From BRH-c54 sp965284565 (GTDB taxonomy: Bacteria; Bacteroidota; Bacteroidia; Flavobacteriales_E; Vicingaceae), in assembly GCA_965284565.1 (NCBI GenBank), contig OZ260100.1, positions 1,860,001 to 1,924,000 on the forward strand: a DNA stretch of 64,000 nt, in the 5' to 3' direction. Positions 17,579-26,290 of the stretch are shown piece after piece. The notes under the pieces were generated by a model, which did not search any database, was not told the origin of the DNA, and worked only from the letters and a program-made list of their open reading frames with translations. A program made the translations under genes and the position numbers. Position 1 is the stretch's first letter. Each line of letters starts with the position of its first letter.

Positions 17579-20005
17579 ATGTTGAGTAAAAATATTGTTG
17601 GTATATTGTTGCTGCTTTTATTGAGTTCAGGTCTTTTTGCTCAACATACATTAAAAGGAAAAGTGTTAGATGAAAAATCTAAAAACCCTTTAGCATTTGT
17701 CAATATTATTACTGACAAAAAAATAGGAGCAACTACCGATATAGACGGAAACTTTATCTTTAAAACATCAACACCTGTAAATTCATTAAAATTGAGTTAT
17801 GTTGGTTACGAACCTAAAGAAATTCAGGTAGATAATAAAGACTATATTATTGTTGAACTAATACCAACCACCTTTCAATTGCAAGAAGTTAGAATACTTC
17901 CGGGAGAAAACCCTGCACATAGAATTATTAAAAAAGTGGTGGATAATCGTACGCAGCTCAATCCTGAAAAAAGCATGGATTTTACTTACGATTCTTACAG
18001 TAAATTGTATGTAACTGCTGAAATGGATAGTGCGCTGCTTAACAATCCTGAAAAATTAGCTAAAGCAGATTCCATTACTCAAAGAACAGATAGCATTTTA
18101 AAAACGCAGCATATTTTTATGATGGAATCCGTTACTCAGCGAAAGTACAAGGTGCCGAGCAAAAATTATGAGAAAGTAATAGCTTCAAGAGTTTCAGGAC
18201 TTCAAAATCCCACTTTTGCACTATTGGGAACACAGTTGCAATCGTTCTCTTTTTACAATACCAATATTTATGTGATGGATAAGGCTTATTTAAATCCTAT
18301 TTCTACTAATAGTCATAACAAATACTTATTTATAATTGAAGACACCATTGTTAGTGGAGTAGATTCGGTTTACATCATATCCTTTACACCTCTTAAAGGC
18401 AAAAATTTTGATGCTTTACAAGGATTACTATATATTAATACAGATGGTTACGCTTTGCAAAATGTAATTGCTGAGCCTTATGAACAAGACGCTTCGCTTA
18501 CCGTAGAAATTCGTCAGCAATACGAAAAATTGCAAGGCAAGTGGTTTCCCAAACAACTCAGTTCTAAATTTATTATGAATAATGCTACCATTAATTCATT
18601 TAAAATGGTAGGGTTTAGTAATACTTATATAAAAGATGTGGTTATTAATCCGGAATTAAAAAACAAAGAATTTAGTCATGTAGACACCGAAATTGATTTA
18701 AAAGCCAATAAAAGAGATGAAGCTTTTTGGAACGATTACCGTGGAGATACACTAACAGCTCAAGAGAAAAAAACCTATCAGGTAATTGATAGCATTGGAA
18801 AAGCCGAAAATTTAGATAAAAAGCTAGGTGGTTTGGAAGCTATTTTAACGGGCAAATTAAAATGGGGAGTTATAGATTTGGATTTAAACCGCTTCCTAAA
18901 TTATAACAATTACGAAGGATTTAGACTTGGAGCAGGGTTTCATACCAATCAGCATTTTTCTAAATGGTTTTCTATTGGCGGTTATGGAGCTTACGGATTT
19001 AAAGATAAAGAAGAAAAATATGGTGGAGATGCCACTTTTCTGTTAGAAAAAAATAACAATATTGCTATTAATTTTTCTTACGATAAAGATGTCTCAGAAC
19101 CAGGAGTGGTTGGGTTTAAAGATTATAAGGTGCCTTTTATTTCTGCTGCAGGAACTCGTGTATTGTATTTAGATAGAATGAATAATTATGAAAAAATGCA
19201 GGCAAGATTAAGTTTTAGAACAATGAGGTATTTAAAGTCTTATGTATTTGTAAATCAGCAAAAAGTAGATGTTACTGATGATTATTATTTTGTAAAAAAT
19301 ATTGATGATGCGACTTTCATAAAAGATAAAAATTACTTGTTTAATGAAGTAGGAGTGGAGTTGAGGTATGCCTATAAAGAGAAGATTATGAAAACGCTTT
19401 CTACGAGTTATCGGATGAATACAAAATACCCAATTTTATATGCTAAAATAGAAAGAGGAGTGAACCAATATGATGGAGAATATACTTATACCAGATATGC
19501 TTTTCAGACAGAAAAAAAATTTAATACCAGAAATTTTGGTCAGCCCTATTTTAGATTAGAAGCAGGCTATATTGAAGGTAAAGTTCCGCAGCATAAGCTT
19601 AACCATCCTATTGGTGTTAATAGAACCGATGATTTTTTATTGCTTTCTACCGAAAATGCTTTTGAAACCATGTTGCCCTACGAGTTTTTGTCTAACCAAT
19701 ACGTGCATTTTCATTTCCGACATAGTTTTAAGGGCTTATTGCTAAAAATTAAAAAATTTCAACCGGAGTTTGTTATTACTACTAGTGCTGGTTTTGGAAG
19801 TTTAGACCATGCAGAATTGCACCAAGGAGTGGCTTTTAACACCATGGAAAAAGGTTTTTACGAATCGGGTTTGGTAATCAACAATATTCTTAAACTAAAC
19901 ACCTCTACTTTTGGAGTGGGTGCTTTCTACCGCTACGGACCTTATGCTTTTGATAAAACTTCTGATAATTTTACTATTAAAATGAGTTTTGGTGTGACTT
20001 TTTAA
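17579..20005 (+). CDS. DUF5686 family outer-membrane protein with carboxypeptidase-regulatory-like domain
   Basis: 808-residue outer-membrane protein of a Bacteroidota-specific family. A signal peptide (1-21, ends SSGLFAQ) is followed by a CarboxypepD_reg-like domain (about 23-105: LKGKVLDEKSKNPLAFVNII, DIDGNFIFKT, SYVGYEPKEI), as found at the N-terminus of TonB-dependent receptors, then a long region rich in alternating beta strands that should form the DUF5686 barrel. It lacks the plug of a SusC protein and no SusD gene is near. The function is unknown. The promoter could be TTG-N18-TATTTTTA ending about 25 bp before the ATG. Confidence 0.82.
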   Translation: MLSKNIVGILLLLLLSSGLFAQHTLKGKVLDEKSKNPLAFVNIITDKKIGATTDIDGNFIFKTSTPVNSLKLSYVGYEPKEIQVDNKDYIIVELIPTTFQLQEVRILPGENPAHRIIKKVVDNRTQLNPEKSMDFTYDSYSKLYVTAEMDSALLNNPEKLAKADSITQRTDSILKTQHIFMMESVTQRKYKVPSKNYEKVIASRVSGLQNPTFALLGTQLQSFSFYNTNIYVMDKAYLNPISTNSHNKYLFIIEDTIVSGVDSVYIISFTPLKGKNFDALQGLLYINTDGYALQNVIAEPYEQDASLTVEIRQQYEKLQGKWFPKQLSSKFIMNNATINSFKMVGFSNTYIKDVVINPELKNKEFSHVDTEIDLKANKRDEAFWNDYRGDTLTAQEKKTYQVIDSIGKAENLDKKLGGLEAILTGKLKWGVIDLDLNRFLNYNNYEGFRLGAGFHTNQHFSKWFSIGGYGAYGFKDKEEKYGGDATFLLEKNNNIAINFSYDKDVSEPGVVGFKDYKVPFISAAGTRVLYLDRMNNYEKMQARLSFRTMRYLKSYVFVNQQKVDVTDDYYFVKNIDDATFIKDKNYLFNEVGVELRYAYKEKIMKTLSTSYRMNTKYPILYAKIERGVNQYDGEYTYTRYAFQTEKKFNTRNFGQPYFRLEAGYIEGKVPQHKLNHPIGVNRTDDFLLLSTENAFETMLPYEFLSNQYVHFHFRHSFKGLLLKIKKFQPEFVITTSAGFGSLDHAELHQGVAFNTMEKGFYESGLVINNILKLNTSTFGVGAFYRYGPYAFDKTSDNFTIKMSFGVTF

Positions 20006-20085
20006 TTGAAAAAAATAATCCTCAAAAATTCCTTACAGCTTTTCAAAAAGCATTACTTTTATTGTCGGTTTTAAAATGGTAAGTT

Positions 20086-20799
20086 ATGTTAGAAAAAATT
20101 CGACTAGATAAAATACTTTTTTTAGATATAGAAACGGTAGCTCAGCAACCCGATTTTAATTTGGTGGATGAGCGATTACAAAAATTTTGGGAACAAAAAG
20201 CCAAATATTTAGCTGCTGATGAAACACCTGAAGAAGCTTATTCCAGAGCTGGAATTTATGCCGAATTCGGAAAAATTGTTTGCATTTCTGTGGGTTTTAT
20301 TACTTACGAAGGCAGCGAAAAAAAACTCAGACTAAAATCTTTTTATGGAGATGATGAAAAACTGTTGTTAGAAGAATTTTTCGACTTGCTCAACAATTAT
20401 TTTAATCAAGCCGACCATTTACTTTGTGCTCATAATGGTAAGGAGTTCGATTTTCCATACATTGCCAGAAGAGCTTTGGTAAACGGATTAAATATTCCTT
20501 CTATTTTAGATTTGGCAGGAAAAAAACCTTGGGAAGTTGCTCATTTAGATACCTTGCAGCTATGGAAATTTGGCGATTATAAAAATTATACTTCGCTCGG
20601 GTTACTAACAGCAATATTTAATATTCCCACACCAAAGGATGATATTGATGGAAGTATGGTGAATCAAGTATATTGGGAAGAGAAAGATGTAGAACGCATA
20701 AAAATTTATTGTGAAAAGGATGTGGTAGCACTTACACAGTTATTTTTACGCTACAGAAATGAAGCCTTAATAAAAGAAGAGGATATTGTTTTTAACTAA
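20086..20799 (+). CDS. 3'-5' exonuclease related to the PolB exonuclease domain
   Basis: DnaQ-like (DEDD) exonuclease expected to trim DNA or RNA 3' ends using two metal ions. Motif I is FLDIETVA (Asp and Glu), motif II is CAHNGKEFDFPYIARR, and motif III is YCEKDVVALTQLFLRY with the last Asp. The 237 residues fit the small PolB-like exonuclease family common in Bacteroidota. It stands alone without a polymerase domain. The biological substrate is not known. Confidence 0.85.
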   Translation: MLEKIRLDKILFLDIETVAQQPDFNLVDERLQKFWEQKAKYLAADETPEEAYSRAGIYAEFGKIVCISVGFITYEGSEKKLRLKSFYGDDEKLLLEEFFDLLNNYFNQADHLLCAHNGKEFDFPYIARRALVNGLNIPSILDLAGKKPWEVAHLDTLQLWKFGDYKNYTSLGLLTAIFNIPTPKDDIDGSMVNQVYWEEKDVERIKIYCEKDVVALTQLFLRYRNEALIKEEDIVFN

Positions 20800-20801
20800 A
20801 A

Positions 20802-20880
20802 AGTCGGAAGACCGAAGACCGAAGTTGGAAGAATAACCATTAACGATTAATAAAAAACATTTTTGCGTCTTTGCGAGAAT
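20802..20880 (+). repeat. mosaic of intergenic repeat words
   Basis: The gap holds iterated GACCGAA (20810-20823) within AGTCGGAAGACCGAAGACCG, an ACCATTAACGATTAA word, and the TGCGTCTTTGCGAG word shared with 12407-12420. Such words mark dispersed non-coding repeats; no coding potential is seen. Confidence 0.45.
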
Positions 20881-20901
20881 TTAACGGATAACTCAAATAA
20901 T

Positions 20902-21405
20902 ATGAAACAAGCAACAATAATTATTATGGTTTTGGCGGTTATTTCTGCCTGTACTACTAAGCGTAGCGATTTCTTTAAAGCCATTAATAAAACTGAAAAA
21001 GAACATGTTAGAGGAGTTGAAATTGGGGCTGACATGATAACTGTAAAAGCTGCTGAGGACAATGCTTTTTTGATAGATGATCAGCCGCAGTATTTGCATT
21101 ACGACTACGATATTAGCATGGGAAACAGCTATACCGTTACTTATGATTTTTATGAAAAAGAACTTTATGAAATTGAAATTGCAGCCTATTTTGATTTAGT
21201 TGAAGATGCCAAAAAAGTAGCACAAGAATTTATGGAATATTATAATGATAATTATGGCAAAAACAAACTAGAGCAAGATGGTTTTACTACATGGAAAACA
21301 ACATCTTCCATTACCAACAAACCTGTTGAGGTAGCACTAAAAGAAGATAGTGAAAGGAATGGTTACGGCTACTTTGTTATTAAGATTTATGAGTTAGAAG
21401 AGTAG
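20902..21405 (+). CDS. putative lipoprotein of unknown function
   Basis: 167 residues with a short lipoprotein signal peptide: KQATIIIMVLAVISAC, lipidated Cys at about residue 17, then an acidic globular part with no domain I recognise. The frame is open to 20863, but that upstream stretch overlaps the dispersed word at 20864-20877; the ATG at 20902 gives a clean signal peptide. It is monocistronic between two structured intergenic regions. Probably anchored to the periplasmic face of a membrane; no function can be proposed. Confidence 0.7.
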   Translation: MKQATIIIMVLAVISACTTKRSDFFKAINKTEKEHVRGVEIGADMITVKAAEDNAFLIDDQPQYLHYDYDISMGNSYTVTYDFYEKELYEIEIAAYFDLVEDAKKVAQEFMEYYNDNYGKNKLEQDGFTTWKTTSSITNKPVEVALKEDSERNGYGYFVIKIYELEE

Positions 21406-21457
21406 TTTCAATTTCCGATTATTTTATTAATGTAAACTTTGTTAAACATAACAATAA

Positions 21458-21601
21458 AACCACATAGAAACATAGATTACTATAACAGTTAAAGATGATT
21501 ATAGTAATACAAAGTGTTTCTATCCGCCTAAGGCGGATAGATTATGTGAAGCTTACGTCAAATTTTTTTTCTCACGGTGAAAACTATGTTTCTATGTGGT
21601 T
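21458..21601. repeat. MITE-like intergenic element with nested inverted repeats
   Basis: Perfect 18-bp terminal inverted repeats, AACCACATAGAAACATAG (21458-21475) and its complement (21584-21601), bound a 144-bp element. Inside are a 10-bp inverted repeat ATTACTATAA / TTATAGTAAT (21476-21485 and 21499-21508) and the palindrome CTATCCGCCT-A-AGGCGGATAG (21520-21540). No ORF. It fills most of the 412-bp gap between the lipoprotein and the ABC gene; the rest (21602-21817) holds only an AT-rich leader with a possible promoter TTG-N20-TATTTTTA near 21738-21768. Confidence 0.65.
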
Positions 21602-21817
21602 AAATAGTGTTTTAGTTATTAGAAGTTTGTCCATATTGAAATAATCAACAACAAGCTGTTATAGATAGTGTTATCCTAATTTTTGTCGTTTAAAATCAGG
21701 AGGTCGTCTAAAAATGAGCGTATATTTTTTATAAATCTTGTGCAACTTGCATTAAAAATGTATTTTTATTGCCTTTAAAACAATGAATATTATTCTACAA
21801 TAAGACTTAAAGGGAAT

Positions 21818-23626
21818 ATGGAAAATAGAACGCTTTTAGAAATCAAAAACTTAGTTACAGAATTTCGTTCGGACGGAGAAGTTACTAAAGCAGTTAACAA
21901 TGTTTCATTTACATTAAACAAAGGAGAAACCATAGGCATAGTTGGTGAATCAGGTTCAGGGAAATCTGTTACGTCACTATCGGTAATGCGTTTAATTCCT
22001 AATCCTCCCGGAGAAATTTCAGGTGGAGAGATTTTATTTCATGGTAAAGATGGTGTTGTTGATTTGGTAAAAGCTACTGAAAAACAAATGAGAAGCTTAA
22101 GAGGAAATGAAATTGCAATGATTTTCCAAGAGCCAATGACATCCCTAAACCCTGTTTATACTTGTGGTGATCAAGTGGCAGAAGCCATTATGCTGCATCA
22201 AAAAGTAAACAAAAAAGAAGCTAAAACAATAACCATAGAGTTATTTAAAAAAGTAGAATTACCTCGACCTGATGTTATGTTTGATACTTACCCTCACCAA
22301 ATTTCAGGGGGACAAAAACAAAGGGTAATGATAGCCATGGCAATGTCGTGCAATCCTTCAATATTAATTGCTGATGAGCCTACAACAGCACTAGATGTTA
22401 CTGTACAAAAAACCATTTTGGAGTTAATGATGCAATTGCAGCAAGAACAGGATATGGGGATTATGTTTATTACCCACGATTTAGGTGTTATCGCTGAATT
22501 GGCTGATAAAGTAGTGGTAATGTACAAAGGTAAAATAGTGGAACAAGGAACAGTAATGGATATTTTCACAAATCCGCAACATCCTTATACCAAAGGATTG
22601 TTGGCTTGTCGCCCACCATTAAACAGAAGATTACACTGGCTACCTACCGTTTCAGACTTTATGAGTGTTGATGATAAGGGGGAGATGAAAGAGAAGAATA
22701 AATCGGTAGAAGAAGTTACTGAAAATTTGGTAATCAGTCCAGAAGAAACTGCTAAGAAACACGAAAAAATATATGCTCAAGAACCTATTCTAGAAATAGA
22801 AAATTTAAAAACCTACTTTCCGATAAGTAAAGGTGTATTTGGTAGAGCAAAAGAATATGTAAAAGCGGTTAATGATGTTTCTTTTAGAGTTTATCCTGGA
22901 GAAACTTTAGGTTTGGTTGGAGAATCGGGTTGTGGAAAAACAACTTTAGGGAGAACCATTTTAAAATTGGTGGAACCAACAGAAGGAAAGATTATTTTTG
23001 AAGGTAAAGACATCACGCATCTTAGTGTGAAAGAAATGCGTGAGTACAGAAAAGAAATGCAAATTATTTTTCAAGACCCTTACTCATCTTTAAACCCTAG
23101 AATTACTATTGGAGAGGCCATTATGGAACCAATGCGTGTACATAATGTGTTTAGTAGTGATGCAGAAAGAAAAGAAAGAGTAATGGAATTATTAAAACGT
23201 GTTGACTTACCTGAACAACACTTTTATAGATACCCACATGAGTTTTCGGGTGGACAAAGACAACGTATTTGTATTGCTCGCTCATTAGCATTAAACCCTA
23301 AGTTTATTATTTGCGATGAGTCTGTATCTGCTTTGGATGTTTCTGTTCAAGCACAAGTATTAAACTTATTAAATGAATTGAAAGAAGAATTTAAATTCAC
23401 TTATATTTTTATTTCGCATGATTTGTCTGTTGTTAAGTTTATGAGTGACAAAATGATAGTGATGCAAGAAGGCGTTATTAAAGAAATGGGATATGCCGAT
23501 GAAATTTATAACAATCCAAAAACAGATTACACCAAATCATTGATTAATGCTATTCCTAAAGGTGAAATAGATGACATTAAAAAATCTTTAGACAAAAAAG
23601 TAGCAAGACGCTCAACTACAGCTTAA
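21818..23626 (+). CDS. fused double ATP-binding subunit of an oligopeptide/dipeptide-type ABC transporter
   Basis: 602 residues containing two complete ABC ATPases of the Opp/Dpp family in one chain. Half 1 (about 1-265): Walker A GESGSGKS, signature SGGQKQR, Walker B LIADEPTTALD. Half 2 (about 325-590): Walker A GESGCGKTT, signature SGGQRQR, Walker B FIICDESVSALD (Ser replaces the usual Pro). Each has the Opp-type C-terminal segment (NPQHPYTKGL, NNPKTDYTKSL). It corresponds to OppD-OppF or YejF. No permease or binding protein lies beside it, so the partners must be elsewhere. Followed 15 bp later by radA. Confidence 0.92.
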   Translation: MENRTLLEIKNLVTEFRSDGEVTKAVNNVSFTLNKGETIGIVGESGSGKSVTSLSVMRLIPNPPGEISGGEILFHGKDGVVDLVKATEKQMRSLRGNEIAMIFQEPMTSLNPVYTCGDQVAEAIMLHQKVNKKEAKTITIELFKKVELPRPDVMFDTYPHQISGGQKQRVMIAMAMSCNPSILIADEPTTALDVTVQKTILELMMQLQQEQDMGIMFITHDLGVIAELADKVVVMYKGKIVEQGTVMDIFTNPQHPYTKGLLACRPPLNRRLHWLPTVSDFMSVDDKGEMKEKNKSVEEVTENLVISPEETAKKHEKIYAQEPILEIENLKTYFPISKGVFGRAKEYVKAVNDVSFRVYPGETLGLVGESGCGKTTLGRTILKLVEPTEGKIIFEGKDITHLSVKEMREYRKEMQIIFQDPYSSLNPRITIGEAIMEPMRVHNVFSSDAERKERVMELLKRVDLPEQHFYRYPHEFSGGQRQRICIARSLALNPKFIICDESVSALDVSVQAQVLNLLNELKEEFKFTYIFISHDLSVVKFMSDKMIVMQEGVIKEMGYADEIYNNPKTDYTKSLINAIPKGEIDDIKKSLDKKVARRSTTA

Positions 23627-23641
23627 AGCAAACAACAATTT

Positions 23642-25015
23642 ATGGCAAAAACAAAAGTAAAAACAGCCTTTTTCTGCCAAAGTTGTGGAGCTCAATATCC
23701 TAAATGGGTTGGTAAATGTTCTTCTTGTAATGAGTGGAATACTATAGTTGAAGAAGTTATTAGTAAGCCTCATCCAAATGAGGTAAAAGGTTCTTTTAAT
23801 ATAAAAAAAAATAACAAACCACTTCCTGTAGATACCATTGAATTAGCCGAAATTCCTAGAATTAAACTTCCGGGAACAGAGTTGAACAGAGTGTTAGGTG
23901 GAGGTTTAGTGCCAGGTTCATTAATTCTTTTTGGAGGAGATCCGGGTATTGGAAAATCAACACTAATGTTGCAAATGTCTTTGAGATTAAAAGGACAGAA
24001 AATTCTATATGTTTCTGGAGAAGAAAGTGGTCAGCAACTTAAAATGCGAGCTGACAGAATAGGAAATAAAAATCCTGATTGTTACGTGTTAACAGAAACA
24101 TCTACTCAAAATATTTTTCACCACATTAATGAGATACAGCCAAATGTTTTGGTGATAGATTCCATTCAAACCTTACATACTGCTACTATTGATTCATCGC
24201 CTGGAAGTATTTCTCAAGTGAGAGAATGCACTGCTGAGCTGATGCGTTATGCAAAAGAATCTAATACACCTGTTTTTTTGGTGGGACATATTACTAAAGA
24301 TGGAACTATTGCTGGTCCGAAAATTTTGGAACACATGGTAGATGTAGTGTTACAATTTGAAGGAGACAGAAATCATATTTACAGATTATTGCGTTCTGTT
24401 AAAAATAGATTTGGTTCTACTAATGAGTTAGGAATTTATGAAATGCACGGAGCAGGATTGAGAGAAGTTGATAACCCCTCAGAAATACTATTAAGCAATA
24501 GCGATGAAAATTTTAGTGGAGCGGCTGTTGCTGCAACAATGGAAGGAAACAGACCTTTGTTAGTAGAAATTCAGGCATTAGTGAGCTCTGCTGCTTACGG
24601 CACACCACAACGTTCATCAACTGGTTTTGATACTAAGCGACTAAATATGTTGTTAGCAGTATTGGAAAAACGTTGCGGATTTAAATTAGGAGCAAAAGAT
24701 GTATTTATTAATGTTGCCGGAGGATTAAAAATAGACGACCCAGCAGTAGATTTAGCGGTGGTAAGTGCAGTACTTTCTTCAGGAGAAAACATTTCCATAC
24801 CATCATTATATTGCTTTGCTGCTGAGGTGGGGTTATCTGGAGAAATAAGACCAATAAGTAGGGTGGAGCAACGCATTACAGAAGCTGAAAAATTAGGGTT
24901 TGAAAAGATTTTTATTTCCAAATACAATCAAAAAGGTTTGGATATTAGTCAGCATAAAATAGAAATAGTGTTTGTAAATAAAATTGAATCTATTTTTTCA
25001 AAATTGTTTGGGTAA
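23642..25015 (+). CDS. radA: DNA repair protein RadA
   Basis: RecA-related branch-migration ATPase used in recombinational repair. 457 residues with the full architecture: N-terminal zinc finger (CQSCGAQYPKWVGKCSSC), RecA-like ATPase with Walker A GGDPGIGKST, the diagnostic SVKNRFGSTNE motif, and a C-terminal Lon-protease-like domain (about 300-457). It follows the ABC gene by 15 bp, probably only by shared orientation. Confidence 0.96.
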   Translation: MAKTKVKTAFFCQSCGAQYPKWVGKCSSCNEWNTIVEEVISKPHPNEVKGSFNIKKNNKPLPVDTIELAEIPRIKLPGTELNRVLGGGLVPGSLILFGGDPGIGKSTLMLQMSLRLKGQKILYVSGEESGQQLKMRADRIGNKNPDCYVLTETSTQNIFHHINEIQPNVLVIDSIQTLHTATIDSSPGSISQVRECTAELMRYAKESNTPVFLVGHITKDGTIAGPKILEHMVDVVLQFEGDRNHIYRLLRSVKNRFGSTNELGIYEMHGAGLREVDNPSEILLSNSDENFSGAAVAATMEGNRPLLVEIQALVSSAAYGTPQRSSTGFDTKRLNMLLAVLEKRCGFKLGAKDVFINVAGGLKIDDPAVDLAVVSAVLSSGENISIPSLYCFAAEVGLSGEIRPISRVEQRITEAEKLGFEKIFISKYNQKGLDISQHKIEIVFVNKIESIFSKLFG

Positions 25016-25071
25016 CAAACTAAAAAATAGAAAAATTCGTTGTTTCTTTACAATTAACTAAAACTTACTCT

Positions 25072-25722
25072 ATGACGCGAATTCTTTTAATAGTTTCTTT
25101 TTTTTTACCGATGATGCTTTTCGCACAAGAAGATGTTTCTACAACAGCGGCCGAAAAAGAATCAGGAACATTTTCTTTAGGAGTAAGAAATACATTTAGC
25201 ACTTTTGGAGCGACTGAAAACTTAGGTGTTGGCTTTGGAGGTCAGTTTAGAATACGAGTTAGTAACAGAATTAATACGGAATGGTTTACCGATTTTATTA
25301 ATGAAGATATTGATGGTTTAGCCACTCGAAACGATTACCATATTGGTTGGTCAGTAATGATTTATCCATTTAAAACTAAAGCAAAGTTGGTTCCTTATGT
25401 ATTAGCAGGACATTGTTTTGATTATACCAAAGTAAGAACTACTTATAATATTTATACTTCAAATCCACCGCAAACAGTTTCTAGATTGAGTTCGGCAACA
25501 CAAGTTGGTTTGGGTACGCATATTAACCTTTCCGAAATAGTTGATATATCATTATCAAGTCAGTACATGATGCATTTAGGAAGCGATGTTCATGCAGAAA
25601 CGCACGAACACAATGGTGTGAAAGAAATTCATATAGCAAAAGAAGGTCATAGTGGGTTTTCGTTGGAAGGTCATTTGTTATTTACCCTAAGTGTTAATTT
25701 TAAAATTGCTCAACTATGGTAA
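25072..25722 (+). CDS. outer-membrane beta-barrel protein, unknown function
   Basis: 216 residues with a signal peptide (ILLIVSFFLPMMLFAQ) and alternating hydrophobic/aromatic strands such as LGVGFGGQFRIRV, YHIGWSVMIYP and FTLSVNFKIAQLW, the last typical of a barrel C-terminus. A His-rich loop (HAETHEHNGVKEIHIAKEGH) is unusual and could bind metal, but that is speculation. The stop overlaps the start of the next barrel gene by 7 bp, so the two are translated together. Confidence 0.7.
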   Translation: MTRILLIVSFFLPMMLFAQEDVSTTAAEKESGTFSLGVRNTFSTFGATENLGVGFGGQFRIRVSNRINTEWFTDFINEDIDGLATRNDYHIGWSVMIYPFKTKAKLVPYVLAGHCFDYTKVRTTYNIYTSNPPQTVSRLSSATQVGLGTHINLSEIVDISLSSQYMMHLGSDVHAETHEHNGVKEIHIAKEGHSGFSLEGHLLFTLSVNFKIAQLW

Positions 25723-26279
25723 AAAAAGCGTTAGTTATTGTGCTTGTTTTTTGTGGAATGAATTTATTTTCTCAAACTAGCGATATAGTTGTAAAAGAAG
25801 GATTGTTGCGTTTTCAAGGAACAATAGGCATGGGAAAATCTACCGATAGAAATGAAAACAACATTTTTTTGCACGGAAATTTAGAATATTTTATACATTC
25901 ATTTTTAACCACACGTGGAGATACTTATTTCTTCCTAGAAAATGAAAAAAACAGTTTAGACGTTAACCATCAATTGTTTGCCGGAATGGCGTATCATTTC
26001 AGTAAAAAATCCAATTTTGTACCTTATATAGGTATTCAGCCGGGATTAGCTGCCACACGGTATGATGGAACTACCAAAACGGAAACAACGCCTCTGGTTT
26101 CTGCTGTAGCAGGATTTAATTATTTTGCAGCTAAATGGTTTCATTTGTTTATAGACGCACGTTTTGTATCGGGTAAACATTTGTCTAATCTACCTCCTTA
26201 TCCTATAAATGAAATTCGTTTATCATTCGGACTTGGATTTAATATTGCAACTAAAAAAATAAGTAGTTTTGGGTGGTAA
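25716..26279 (+). CDS. outer-membrane beta-barrel protein, unknown function
   Basis: 187 residues with a signal peptide (LVIVLVFCGMNLFSQ) and a predicted small barrel: LLRFQGTIGMGK, VPYIGIQPGLAATRYDG, LVSAVAGFNYF, IRLSFGLGFNIATKK. It overlaps the preceding barrel gene by 7 bp and its end is close to the following glycosyltransferase. The pair may form one functional unit at the outer membrane; no specific role is visible. Confidence 0.68.
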   Translation: MVKKALVIVLVFCGMNLFSQTSDIVVKEGLLRFQGTIGMGKSTDRNENNIFLHGNLEYFIHSFLTTRGDTYFFLENEKNSLDVNHQLFAGMAYHFSKKSNFVPYIGIQPGLAATRYDGTTKTETTPLVSAVAGFNYFAAKWFHLFIDARFVSGKHLSNLPPYPINEIRLSFGLGFNIATKKISSFGW

Positions 26280-26290
26280 TTATCCCAAAA

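Noticed and set aside
21458..21601. Insertion sequence remnant
   Set aside because: No transposase fragment or clear target-site duplication; reported only as a MITE-like element.
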